Shown: one piece after another, positions 34,318 through 43,133 of the stretch
Layout: every line of letters starts with the position of its first letter
Numbering within the stretch: the stretch's first letter is position 1
NCBI GenBank assembly: GCA_017656145.1
Contig: JACDOI010000011.1
Coordinates: 1 to 60,477 of the forward strand
Length of the DNA: 60,477 nt
Direction: 5' to 3'
From: Bacillota bacterium
Lineage (GTDB): Bacteria; Bacillota; Limnochordia; Limnochordales; ZCTH02-B6
Notes under the pieces: generated by a model
What the model was told of the DNA's origin: nothing
The model's input: only the letters and a program-made list of their open reading frames with translations
Databases searched by the model: none
Position numbers and translations under genes: made by a program

Positions 34318-35232
34318 ATGCCGCGGAGAACTTTCCATTTTGTACGATACGGGCGGCTGGCCGTCGGCCTGTCGGGACTGCTTTTGGCCGTCAGCCTGGC
34401 AAGCTTTGTGATCAACGGATTCAATTTGGGCATCGACTTTGCCGGCGGCACGCTGCTGGAGCGGCGTTTCGCCCAGCCGGTCACCGCCCAGCAAGTGCGG
34501 GAGGCGCTGGCCTCTGAAATGACCGGCGACGTCGACCTGGGCGGCTTGGTGATTCAGCCGTTGGACGATCCTATGGAAGTGCTCATCCGCACCCGGCCCC
34601 TGGATCGAGAGGAGTTGCAGGCGGTGGATCAGCGGCTGGCCGCCGCATTCGGAGACGTGGAAGCGGTTCGGACGGAGCTTGTGGGGCCGGTCGTCGGCGC
34701 GGAGCTGGTCCGCCGGGCCTTGTGGGCTGTCGTGCTGGCCGCGGTTGGCGTACTGGGCTACGTCTGGTTCCGCTTTGAGCTGAAGTTCGCTGTGAGCGCC
34801 ATCGCCGCGGTGATGCACGACGCGGTGGTGGCGGTAGGGGTCGTATCCCTCCTGGGGATCGAGGTCAACAGCCCGCTCATCGCGGCCGTCCTTACCGTCG
34901 TCGGATACTCCATCAACAATACCATCGTCATCTTCGACCGGGTCCGGGAGAACCTCCGGACGAGAAAAAACGAGGACTTGGCAGCCCTCGTCAACCGCAG
35001 TCTCAATGAGACGCTGGCCCGGACCATCAACACGAGCCTGACGACTTTGCTGGTGATCATGACGTTGCTTGTGTTCGGCGGCGTGACGTTGCGGGACTTT
35101 GTGCTCGTGCTCCTGGTCGGCGTGGTCGTCGGAACGTATTCGTCCATCTTTTTGGCCAGCTCCCTTTGGCTCAGGTGGAAGGAACGGGAGGAACGGCTGC
35201 GGGCAAGCGCGGGCATTGTTCCCGGTCGCTAG
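34318..35232 (+). CDS. secF: Protein translocase subunit SecF
   Basis: 304 residues from ATG 34318, 7 bp after secD. First helix LAVGLSGLLLAVSLASFVINGF, then NLGIDFAGGTLLERRF (SecF signature), a short outside domain, five more helices with SAIAAVMHDAVVAVGVVSLLGIEVNSPLIAAVLTVVGYSINNTIVIFDRVREN (in parts) and NTSLTTLLVIMTLLVFGG. Functions with SecD and YajC. Cotranscribed with secD. Confidence 0.95.
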   Translation: MPRRTFHFVRYGRLAVGLSGLLLAVSLASFVINGFNLGIDFAGGTLLERRFAQPVTAQQVREALASEMTGDVDLGGLVIQPLDDPMEVLIRTRPLDREELQAVDQRLAAAFGDVEAVRTELVGPVVGAELVRRALWAVVLAAVGVLGYVWFRFELKFAVSAIAAVMHDAVVAVGVVSLLGIEVNSPLIAAVLTVVGYSINNTIVIFDRVRENLRTRKNEDLAALVNRSLNETLARTINTSLTTLLVIMTLLVFGGVTLRDFVLVLLVGVVVGTYSSIFLASSLWLRWKEREERLRASAGIVPGR

Positions 35233-35245
35233 GTGGTGACCGCTG

Positions 35246-36916
35246 TTGCCCTTCGGTTTCGTCCCCCGGCGTTACCGGCACCTGCGGCGCTACCGCCAGA
35301 TCGCTGAAGTGCTCCTCCGGCACGGGTTTGGGTACGCGGTCGAGCAGCTCGACCTGCATCACCTGGTTCCGTTCCGGCGCCGGCTGGTGCCGCCGCCGGA
35401 CTCGGGCCGGACCCGGGGCGCGCGCTTGCGGGCGGCTGTGGAGGAGCTTGGGACCACGTTCATTAAATTGGGACAGCTGCTCAGCACCAGGCCCGACGTG
35501 GTCCCCCAGGACATCCGGCAGGAACTGGCCCGCTTGCAGGACCGCGTTCCGCCGGTGCCTACAGAACGGGTCGTTGCCCAGCTGGAACAGGAGCTGGGCC
35601 GGCCCGTGGGAGAAGTGTTCGCGTCGTTTGATCCGGAGCCTTTGGCCGCAGCATCCATCGGTCAGGTGCACCGGGCCCTGTTGCCCGGCGGATCCCAGGT
35701 GGCCGTCAAGGTGCGCCGGCCTGAGATCGAGGGCATGGTGGAAACCGATTTGGAGATACTTGAAGGCCTGGCCGCGCTGGCCGAGGAACGATTTGGGCGG
35801 GAGCGGTTCAGCCCAAAAGAACTTGTGGACGAGTTCGCGCGGGCGCTTCGGCGGGAGATGGACTTTCGCCTTGAGGCCGCGAACATCGAGCGGTTTCGCC
35901 GCATCTTCGCCGATGAGCCGAGGGTCCGCCTGCCCAAGGTCTATTGGGAATGGACGACGTCTGGGGTGCTGGTGTCCGAATTCTTCGATGGGGTCAAGAT
36001 CACCGACCGGGAGGGGCTTGAGCGTATCGGCGCGGATCCTAAGAACCTGGCCCGGCTGGGTGCGGAGGTGTTCCTGCGGCAAGTCCTCATAGAGGGCGTG
36101 TTCCACGGCGATCCCCATCCGGGCAATTTTTTCGTCCTGCCGGACGGCCGCTTGGGCGTTGTCGATTTCGGCATCGTCGGGCGCCTCGAAGAGGACGACA
36201 TGAACGCCATCGCGGACATGATGATCGGCGTCACCCGCCGAGACCCCAATCGGGTCGTCAACGGCCTGATCCGGCTGGGGGCGGTGGCCCGAGGCGCCGA
36301 CTGGCGGGATTTGCGGCGGGATTTGGCCGACTTGATCGACCGGCATTACGGCCAGCCTCTCGGCCGGATGGAGCTGGGTTCCATCGTCCATGAGGTTTTG
36401 CAAGTGACCCACCGGCATCGCATCCGCATGCCCTCCGACTTGTTCCTGCTCGGCAAAGCCCTGGTGGCCATTGAGGGGTTGGGACGGCAGCTGGATCCCG
36501 AATTCAACGCGGTGGAGCTGGCGGAACCGTTCGTGCGGGACCTGATTCGCCGCCGGCTCGATCCCGCGTCGATGGCCCGCCGCGCGGCCAAGGAGGCTTC
36601 TTCGTACTTGGAAATGCTGGCCCGCCTGCCGGAGAAAGCGGATGAGACGCTGACCCGCCTGCTCGAAGGGAATGTGCACATCCACTTCATTCACGAGGGA
36701 TTGGAGCGAACCGTTCGCCGGCTGGAGCTCATGGGTAACCGCATGGCGGCCGCGGTGGTGCTGGGGGCGCTCATCCTGGGCTCTGCGATCGTGTTGCAGG
36801 CCGACGCGGGCCCGCGCCTGTTCGGCGTGCCCGCCCTGGGGCTTGTCGGGTTTGTCTTGGCCGGCGTGGTGGGTCTTGGCCTCATCATCGGGATTTTGCG
36901 GTCCGGCCGCTTTTAG
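35246..36916 (+). CDS. ABC1/AarF/UbiB-family atypical kinase
   Basis: 556 residues from TTG. Family blocks: TFIKLGQLLSTRPDVVPQDI (KxGQ motif), AAASIGQVHRALL (the Ala-rich loop), VAVKVRRPEIEGMVETDLEIL, HGDPHPGNFFVLPDG and LGVVDFGIVG, corresponding to the kinase catalytic and metal sites. Two membrane helices close the protein (VVLGALILGSAIVLQ, LGLVGFVLAGVVGLGLIIGIL). In proteobacteria such proteins support ubiquinone synthesis; in Bacillota the role is unknown, possibly isoprenoid-lipid handling. Follows secF by 13 bp. Confidence 0.9.
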   Translation: MPFGFVPRRYRHLRRYRQIAEVLLRHGFGYAVEQLDLHHLVPFRRRLVPPPDSGRTRGARLRAAVEELGTTFIKLGQLLSTRPDVVPQDIRQELARLQDRVPPVPTERVVAQLEQELGRPVGEVFASFDPEPLAAASIGQVHRALLPGGSQVAVKVRRPEIEGMVETDLEILEGLAALAEERFGRERFSPKELVDEFARALRREMDFRLEAANIERFRRIFADEPRVRLPKVYWEWTTSGVLVSEFFDGVKITDREGLERIGADPKNLARLGAEVFLRQVLIEGVFHGDPHPGNFFVLPDGRLGVVDFGIVGRLEEDDMNAIADMMIGVTRRDPNRVVNGLIRLGAVARGADWRDLRRDLADLIDRHYGQPLGRMELGSIVHEVLQVTHRHRIRMPSDLFLLGKALVAIEGLGRQLDPEFNAVELAEPFVRDLIRRRLDPASMARRAAKEASSYLEMLARLPEKADETLTRLLEGNVHIHFIHEGLERTVRRLELMGNRMAAAVVLGALILGSAIVLQADAGPRLFGVPALGLVGFVLAGVVGLGLIIGILRSGRF

Positions 36917-36986
36917 CGGGCAGGGAAGGCGGTCCGGGCGGGCGAAGTGCCAATCGATGCCTGCCCTGGGCAAGGGGGCCTGACCG

Positions 36987-37316
36987 GTGCAGTTTTTGTT
37001 CGTCCTCGCGTTGCTGTTCGCGCTGGCGGTGGCGGTGTTTGCCGTTCAAAACGCCGAGCCGATCACCGTAAACCTCATCCGGTGGCAACTGGAAACGTCG
37101 CTGGTCGTGGTGGTGCTGGGCTCCGCTGCTACCGGGGCGATGGTCGCGGGGCTGGTGGGCCTGGTTCGCCAGCTACGGGCCAGCTGGCGCATTCGCCAGC
37201 TGCAGTCCCAGGTCCACCGCTTGGAGGAACGTCTGCGGGCGCTGACTGAAAGCGCGGGTCCTCCGTCCAAAGGCGAAGCCCCGCATCGGGACGGACCGCC
37301 TGCCTCTACCGACTGA
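36987..37316 (+). CDS. LapA/YciS-like small membrane protein (DUF1049)
   Basis: 109 residues from GTG. Two membrane helices (FLFVLALLFALAVAVFAVQNAE and SLVVVVLGSAATGAMVAGLVGLV) with NAEPITVNLIRWQ between them, the family pattern, then a coiled coil (RIRQLQSQVHRLEERLRAL) and a polar tail. In E. coli the homologue LapA helps control lipopolysaccharide synthesis; its role in Gram-positive-like cells is unclear. Lies just before recJ. Confidence 0.75.
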   Translation: MQFLFVLALLFALAVAVFAVQNAEPITVNLIRWQLETSLVVVVLGSAATGAMVAGLVGLVRQLRASWRIRQLQSQVHRLEERLRALTESAGPPSKGEAPHRDGPPASTD

Positions 37317-37334
37317 TCAATCTGGTGATCCGCA

Positions 37335-39992
37335 ATGCACCTTCACTCTGTCTGGACGTTTACACCGGCGCCGCAACCCGCGTCCGTCGAGCGCCTCGTC
37401 CGAGATCTCGGCGTCTCCCAGGTCATGGCTCAGTTGTTGGCTGCGCGGGGGCTCTCAGACCCGCAAGCGGCCTGGGAGTTCCTGCAAGCGGGCGCGGACC
37501 GGCTGCACGATCCGAGCGCATTGCCCGACATGGACCGGGCTGCGGACCGGCTGGCCCGGGCGGTGGCCGGCGGTGAACTTGTGACCGTGTACGGCGACTA
37601 CGACGCGGACGGGCAAACCAGCGTCGCCTTGCTCGTCCGAGGGCTATCGGCGCTCGGGTGCGCGCCCAGGTGGTACATCCCCGACCGGGCCGCGGAAGGG
37701 TATGGCGTTCACCGGGAGGCGGTGGAGCGGCTGGCGGCGGAGGGGACCCGCCTTCTGGTGACGGTCGACTGCGGCATCCAATCGTTGGATGAAGTTCGCC
37801 GGGCCCGGGAGCTGGGAATGGACGTCATCGTCACGGACCACCACGAGCCGGGCCCCGTCTTGCCCCCCGCTTTGGCCGTGGTCAATCCGAAGCGGGCGGA
37901 TTCAACGTACCCGTTTCGGGAGCTTGCCGGCGTCGGCGTTGCGTACAAGCTCCTCAAGGCGACAGGAGCCCTCCTTGGCCAGCCGGAATTGGCCGACGGC
38001 TTGCTTGACCTTGTGGCCCTCGGCACCGTCGCGGACGTCTGCCCCCTTGTGGGAGAAAACCGGATATTGGTCCGGGCAGGCCTTGAACAGCTGAACTGCG
38101 AACCGTCGCCTGGGCTTGCCGCCCTGCTGCGGGTCGCCGGACTTGTTCCGGGGCAGGTTGGGGCTTCGCATGTGGCCTTTGGCCTCGCGCCCCGGCTCAA
38201 TGCAGCCGGCCGGGTAAGCCACGCGCGGCTGGGCGTGCAGCTGCTCTTGTCAGACGATCCCAGCGCCGCGGAGGCCATGGCCCTCCGGCTCAACGAGGAA
38301 AACCGAGCCCGCCAGGAGCTGGAGGGGCGAATGTTGGCCGAAGCCCTGGAACTGGTCGAACGCGGCGATCTCTTGACCGACTGGGTGCTGGTCGTCGCGG
38401 GAGATGGATGGCATCCGGGGGTGATCGGCATCGTCGCCTCGCGCCTTTTGGAACGGTTTGCCCGCCCCGCGGTGGTCATCGGGCTTGAGGGCGAGGAAGG
38501 AAAGGGATCCGCCCGCAGCATCCCCGGGTTCGACCTGTTTTCCGCGCTGAGCGGTTGCCGGGACCTGTTGATCCGGTTCGGCGGCCACGCGCTGGCCGCG
38601 GGCTTCACCGTACACCGCTCCCGCATCGAAGAGCTGCGCCGCCGGTTGAACGACATGGCCGCGTCCATCCTTGGGCCCGCGGACTTGCTTCCCCGGGTGC
38701 GGGTGGACGCGGAAGTGGGCCTTGACCGCGTGACGCCCCAGCTCGCGGCGGAGCTGGCGAGGCTGGCGCCGTTTGGCGTCGGCAATCCCGCGCCCGTCCT
38801 GGCTGTCCGCCGGGTGCGGGTGGTCGGCGTCCGGTCCGTGGGGCATGACGGCAGCCATCTGAGGCTTTCCTTGCAATGCCCGCGGACAAAGGCGGTGCGG
38901 GAAGCGGTCGGGTTCGGCGCGGGCCACCTGGCGGATCCGAACTTGGCCGGGAGTGAGGTGGACGTCGCCTTCGCGCTGCAGTTGGGCGAGTGGCAGGGAC
39001 GGCCCCGGGCGGAAATGATTCTCAGAGCGTTGCGGCCCCCGGACGCGGGGGCGGAGGCCGCGGCCGCCCTTGACGGCTCAGGGCGGCACGAAGTCGACGC
39101 CCCGGGCGTCGGCCGGGGACGTACCATCCCGGTGGCCGACCGGCGGGACCGGGCGCCCAGGCATCCGTTGGCCCGCGTCGCCTACCTGGCCGTCCTGGGA
39201 TTGTCCGGCGCCCGGGTGCTGGCGGTGGCCGGGCCCGGCGAAGACCCGGACGCACTGTCGCGGGCGGCAGGGAGCACGCTGCAAATTCAGGCGCCGGTCA
39301 TCCGGAGGATCAAGGACGCACCGGCCGGCAAGCTCGTCGTTGCGGCCGGCGAGGAGTTGGAAGTCGGCGACGACGGCCTCGATGCCTGGCCGGGCCGGGG
39401 CCATTTGGTCTTCTTCGGCCTGCCGCTCAATCCGGCCGCGTTCTGGCGGCTCCTGCGGGCGGCGGCCGTTTCACCCGGCTGGTCGGTACATCTGGTTTAC
39501 GGCGAGGCCGGAATTCAGGAGAGCGCGTCGTGGCTTGAGCGGCGGTATCCCGGCGACGAAGGATTGCGCTGGATCTTCCGGGCGCTCAAACGCCTTTCGG
39601 GCCCGGGCGGGCGCCTGCCGCCGCCGGGGCTTGTGGTCGAGTGGGTGCAGCACCGCTGGACCGGCATGGTGGACCCCGCCGGGGTGCGGCACGCGATCGA
39701 GGTCTTTGCCGAGCTGGGGCTTGTGGTGCGGGAGGACAGCGGGTGGCGCCTGGCGGCGCCGGTTCCCGCCAAGGTGGACGTTGCCACATCGGTGCGGTAT
39801 AATGACGGTGTAAAGACAAAACACGAGTTTGCCTCGTTTAGCCGGATGGCCCTTGTGGCCAGTCCGGCCCGTTTGATCGCGGCGGCTGCCGAAAGGAGCG
39901 GGCCCGATGGATTTGCGGTCGCTCATCCGGGAGATCCCGGATTTTCCCCGACCGGGCGTAAACTTCAAAGACATCACCACATTGTTGACTAA
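37335..39992 (+). CDS. recJ: Single-strand DNA exonuclease RecJ
   Basis: 885 residues. 5'-3' ssDNA exonuclease for repair and recombination. DHH motifs: VTVYGDYDADGQTS, VTVDCGIQSLDEV, VTDHHEPG, and FGLAPRLNAAGR; DHHA1 domain with GWHPGVIGIVASRL and IRFGGHALAAGFT; OB domain GVGNPAPVLAVRR. A long C-terminal extension of about 250 residues, as in Bacillus RecJ, ends at YNDGVKTKHEFASFSRMAL; the frame then runs 86 bp into apt without a stop. That overlap is long and the last 28 residues may be non-conserved. Confidence 0.95.
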   Translation: MHLHSVWTFTPAPQPASVERLVRDLGVSQVMAQLLAARGLSDPQAAWEFLQAGADRLHDPSALPDMDRAADRLARAVAGGELVTVYGDYDADGQTSVALLVRGLSALGCAPRWYIPDRAAEGYGVHREAVERLAAEGTRLLVTVDCGIQSLDEVRRARELGMDVIVTDHHEPGPVLPPALAVVNPKRADSTYPFRELAGVGVAYKLLKATGALLGQPELADGLLDLVALGTVADVCPLVGENRILVRAGLEQLNCEPSPGLAALLRVAGLVPGQVGASHVAFGLAPRLNAAGRVSHARLGVQLLLSDDPSAAEAMALRLNEENRARQELEGRMLAEALELVERGDLLTDWVLVVAGDGWHPGVIGIVASRLLERFARPAVVIGLEGEEGKGSARSIPGFDLFSALSGCRDLLIRFGGHALAAGFTVHRSRIEELRRRLNDMAASILGPADLLPRVRVDAEVGLDRVTPQLAAELARLAPFGVGNPAPVLAVRRVRVVGVRSVGHDGSHLRLSLQCPRTKAVREAVGFGAGHLADPNLAGSEVDVAFALQLGEWQGRPRAEMILRALRPPDAGAEAAAALDGSGRHEVDAPGVGRGRTIPVADRRDRAPRHPLARVAYLAVLGLSGARVLAVAGPGEDPDALSRAAGSTLQIQAPVIRRIKDAPAGKLVVAAGEELEVGDDGLDAWPGRGHLVFFGLPLNPAAFWRLLRAAAVSPGWSVHLVYGEAGIQESASWLERRYPGDEGLRWIFRALKRLSGPGGRLPPPGLVVEWVQHRWTGMVDPAGVRHAIEVFAELGLVVREDSGWRLAAPVPAKVDVATSVRYNDGVKTKHEFASFSRMALVASPARLIAAAAERSGPDGFAVAHPGDPGFSPTGRKLQRHHHIVD
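39775..39803 (+). promoter_or_regulatory. Internal promoter upstream of apt
   Basis: TGGACG (39775-39780), 17 bp, TATAAT (39798-39803) inside the 3' part of recJ, about 100 bp before the apt ATG. Confidence 0.5.
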
Positions 39993-40425
39993 TGGAGAAG
40001 CCTTGCGCGAAGTTGTGGAGCGAATGGCCGCGCATTTTCGCGATCGGAAACCGGAACGCATCGTCGGCGTCGAATCTCGGGGCTTTTTGCTGGGGGCTCC
40101 CCTTGCGTACGAGCTGGGCGTCGGGTTCGTCCTGGTGCGGAAACCCGGCAAGCTGCCGGCGGAAAAGATCCGGGTCGAGTACGAGCTTGAGTACGGCCGG
40201 GACGCGCTGGAAATTCATGTCGACGCGATCGAGCCGGGACAGCGGGTTCTCATCGTCGACGACCTTTTGGCCACCGGCGGCACCATGGAGGCCGCGGCGC
40301 GGCTTGTGACGCAGCTTAAAGGGCGCATCATCGGGTTCGCGTTCCTGATAGAGCTGGCGTTTCTCGGCGGCCGCCGCAAGCTGGGAGATTACGAGGTGCT
40401 CTCGCTGGTGACCTACGACGAGTAG
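39907..40425 (+). CDS. apt: Adenine phosphoribosyltransferase
   Basis: 172 residues from ATG with AAAGGAG upstream. Salvages adenine to AMP. MDLRSLIREIPDFPRPGVNFKDITTLL is the family start; VGVESRGFLLGAPLA, RKPGKLPAEKI and the PRPP loop VLIVDDLLATGGTM follow. The recJ-apt-rel order is conserved in Bacillota and couples purine salvage to (p)ppGpp metabolism. The start overlaps the recJ frame by 86 bp. Confidence 0.97.
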   Translation: MDLRSLIREIPDFPRPGVNFKDITTLLTNGEALREVVERMAAHFRDRKPERIVGVESRGFLLGAPLAYELGVGFVLVRKPGKLPAEKIRVEYELEYGRDALEIHVDAIEPGQRVLIVDDLLATGGTMEAAARLVTQLKGRIIGFAFLIELAFLGGRRKLGDYEVLSLVTYDE

Positions 40426-40435
40426 CGAGAGTGCC

Positions 40436-42604
40436 GTGGTGCTGGTGACGACGGGCAAGCGAGACGTCCTAATCGAAAAAGTCCTCGCCTACTATCCCGA
40501 AGCGGACGCGGCGAAGCTTGCGCGCGCCGTGGAGCGGGCCCGCGCAGCCCATGCCGGGCAGTATCGGGAATCAGGCGAGGACTTTTTTCAGCATCCCTAC
40601 GAGGTGGCCTGCATCCTGGCCGACCTCGAGATGGACGTCACGACTATCGTCGCCGGGCTTTTGCACGACGTTCTGGAGGACACCGAGGTCACCCGGGAGG
40701 AACTGGAGGCGGAATTCGGCGCCGATGTGGTTCGCCTCGTCGAGGGCGTCACCAAGCTGAAGAAGTTGACGTTCCAGTCCCGGGAAGAGCAACAGGCCCA
40801 ATCGCTGCGCAAGATGTTCCTGGCTATGGCCGAGGACCTGCGGGTAATCGTGATCAAGCTGGCCGACCGGCTGCACAACATGCGCACGTTGCGCCACCTG
40901 CCGGTCGAGCGGCAACGGCGGGTGGCCACCGAGACGCTTGAGATTTACGCGCCCTTGGCCCACCGGCTTGGGATGTGGTCGATGAAATGGGAGATGGAGG
41001 ACCTTGCCTTCCGGGCCCTCTACCCCGAGGAGTACGCGGACCTCGTGCGGCGCATCGCGCGCCGGCGGGAAGAACGGGAAACCGAGCTCAAGCAAGTCAT
41101 CGCCACTTTGGAGGAGCGCCTCCGGGAGCTCGGCATCCGGGGGACGATGCAGGGGCGGCCGAAGCATCTGTACAGCATCTTTCAGAAGATCCGGCGGCAA
41201 GGCAAGGACCTGAGCGAGATCTACGATCTCATGGCCGTCCGGGTCATTGTGGGGACCGTGAAGGACTGCTATGGGGTTTTGGGGCTCGTCCATTCGCTTT
41301 GGAAGCCGATTCCCGGGCGGTTTAAAGATTACATTGCGATGCCCAAGTCCAACATGTACCAGTCGCTGCACACGACCGTCATCGGTCCCCGGGGCGAGCC
41401 ACTTGAGATTCAAATCCGGACCCACGACATGCACCGCATCGCGGAAATGGGCATCGCGGCCCACTGGCTGTACAAAGAAGGCAGAACGACAAGCGAGTTT
41501 GAGGAAAAGGTCGCATGGCTCCGCCAGGTCATGGAATGGCTGCGGGAGATGAAAGATCCGCAGGAATTCATGGAGACGCTGAAAATCGACCTGTTTGAGG
41601 ATGAGGTGTTCGTCTTCACGCCCAAGGGCGACGTGAAGAGCCTGCCGGCCGGAAGCACGCCGGTGGACTTCGCGTTCGCGGTGCACACCGACATCGGGAT
41701 GCACTGCGTCGGGGCTCGGGTCAACGGCAAGATGGTCTCGCTGGATTACCGCCTGCACAACGGCGACTTCGTCGAGATCTTGACGTCCAAGAACGCGAGC
41801 CCCTCGCGGGACTGGCTGAACCTGGTCAAGACGTCCAAAGCCCGCAGCAAGATCCGCAGCTGGCTCAAGGAAACCCGGCGGGAAGAAGGCGTCGCCCGGG
41901 GTCGGGACATGCTGGAGCGGGAAGCCCGCCGGCTGGGGCTCGATTCCGCCGAGCTGTTCCGGTCCGATCGGATGCAGGATCTGGCCCGCAAATACGGTTT
42001 GGCGGATCCAGAGGATGTTTTCGCCGGAGTCGGTTTCGGGCAGGTCACCGCCGGGCAAGTGCTGGCCCGGCTTTTGGGCCGCCAGGAGCTGGACGCCCGC
42101 CGCCAAAAGCTGCGGGAACGGCGCCGCTCCCACGGTTCGGGACAAGCCGCGGGCGTATCCCAAGGCGTGCGGGTCCGGGGGGTCGACAACGTCCTCATCC
42201 GGTTCTCCCGTTGCTGCAACCCGGTGCCGGGCGATCCGATCGTGGGCTACATCACCCGCGGGCGGGGCGTTTCGGTGCACCGGCGCGATTGCCCGAACCT
42301 CATGGCCATGAAGGACGAGGGCCGGCAGCTGGAGGTTGACTGGAACACGTCGGAGGCAGCCACCTACCCGGTTGACATCGAAGTGGAGGCCGTGGACCGG
42401 GTAAATCTTCTAGCGAACATCATGGCCAGCGTTTCCGACGGCCGGACCAACATCGGCGCCGTTCAGGCGCGCACCAACCGGCACAAGCTGGCCACTATCC
42501 ATCTCACGGTGGACATCCACGACGTGGATCATATGCAGTCGGTGATCAACCGGATCAAGCAGGTCGACGGCGTGCTCACCGTCCACCGGGCCGGCGCCAA
42601 CTGA
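40436..42604 (+). CDS. rel: Bifunctional (p)ppGpp synthetase/hydrolase Rel
   Basis: 722 residues from GTG. Controls the stringent response. Hydrolase domain: QHPYEVACILADL (His53) and LLHDVLEDT (His77-Asp78), intact. Synthetase domain: GRPKHLYSIFQKI, DLMAVRVIV and GRFKDYIAMPKSNMYQSLHT; RFKD rather than EXDD is the bifunctional Rel type. Then a TGS domain (EDEVFVFTPKGDVKSLPAGSTPVDFAFAVHTDIG, in parts), a zinc-finger-like part with RCCNPVPGDPIVGYITRGRGVSVHRRDCPN and a C-terminal ACT domain. Both activities should be present. Confidence 0.97.
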   Translation: MVLVTTGKRDVLIEKVLAYYPEADAAKLARAVERARAAHAGQYRESGEDFFQHPYEVACILADLEMDVTTIVAGLLHDVLEDTEVTREELEAEFGADVVRLVEGVTKLKKLTFQSREEQQAQSLRKMFLAMAEDLRVIVIKLADRLHNMRTLRHLPVERQRRVATETLEIYAPLAHRLGMWSMKWEMEDLAFRALYPEEYADLVRRIARRREERETELKQVIATLEERLRELGIRGTMQGRPKHLYSIFQKIRRQGKDLSEIYDLMAVRVIVGTVKDCYGVLGLVHSLWKPIPGRFKDYIAMPKSNMYQSLHTTVIGPRGEPLEIQIRTHDMHRIAEMGIAAHWLYKEGRTTSEFEEKVAWLRQVMEWLREMKDPQEFMETLKIDLFEDEVFVFTPKGDVKSLPAGSTPVDFAFAVHTDIGMHCVGARVNGKMVSLDYRLHNGDFVEILTSKNASPSRDWLNLVKTSKARSKIRSWLKETRREEGVARGRDMLEREARRLGLDSAELFRSDRMQDLARKYGLADPEDVFAGVGFGQVTAGQVLARLLGRQELDARRQKLRERRRSHGSGQAAGVSQGVRVRGVDNVLIRFSRCCNPVPGDPIVGYITRGRGVSVHRRDCPNLMAMKDEGRQLEVDWNTSEAATYPVDIEVEAVDRVNLLANIMASVSDGRTNIGAVQARTNRHKLATIHLTVDIHDVDHMQSVINRIKQVDGVLTVHRAGAN

Positions 42605-42644
42605 AACCGGGATCGAGGACAAAACAAGAAGCGGGGGATGGACG

Positions 42645-43103
42645 ATGCGCGCCGTCGTGCAACGGGTGCGGTGGGCCCAGGTCACCGTCGACGGGCAAGT
42701 GGTGGGCCGGATCGGCCCGGGGCTTTTGGTCCTTTTGGGCGTTGGGCGGCACGACAGTCCCGAAACAGCCGAAGGGCTTGCGGACAAGCTCGCCCGCCTG
42801 CGGGTGTTTGACGACGAGCACGGCAAGATGAATCGCGCGCCGGATGAAGCGGGGGCCGAGTTCCTTGTGGTTTCCCAGTTCACGTTGTACGGCGACGTGC
42901 GAAAAGGGCGGCGGCCGAGCTTCACCGACGCCGCGCCGGCCGATATGGCCCAAACTTTATATGAGCGGTTCCAGGATGCCTTGCGTCGAAGGGGGTTCCG
43001 GGTCGAATCAGGCCGCTTCGGGGCCCGCATGCAGGTGCGGCTTGAGAACGACGGCCCGGTGACGCTTTGGTTTGACACGTCCGATGGCTTACAGTACAAT
43101 TAG
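42645..43103 (+). CDS. dtd: D-aminoacyl-tRNA deacylase Dtd
   Basis: 152 residues from ATG. Removes D-amino acids and glycine mischarged on tRNA. MRAVVQRVRWAQVTVDG, VSQFTLYGDVRKGRRPSF and the C-terminal NDGPVTLWFDT (cross-subunit Gly-Pro motif) are present. Follows rel as in Bacillus. The promoter of the next gene lies within its last 35 bp. Confidence 0.97.
   Translation: MRAVVQRVRWAQVTVDGQVVGRIGPGLLVLLGVGRHDSPETAEGLADKLARLRVFDDEHGKMNRAPDEAGAEFLVVSQFTLYGDVRKGRRPSFTDAAPADMAQTLYERFQDALRRRGFRVESGRFGARMQVRLENDGPVTLWFDTSDGLQYN
43072..43100 (+). promoter_or_regulatory. Sigma-A promoter of the foldase gene
   Basis: TTGACA (43072-43077), 17 bp, TACAAT (43095-43100), overlapping the end of dtd. The start would be near 43107, 27 nt before the ATG. 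Confidence 0.75.
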
Positions 43104-43133
43104 CGGAGCCAATCCGCCCAAGGAGGCCGCCCA

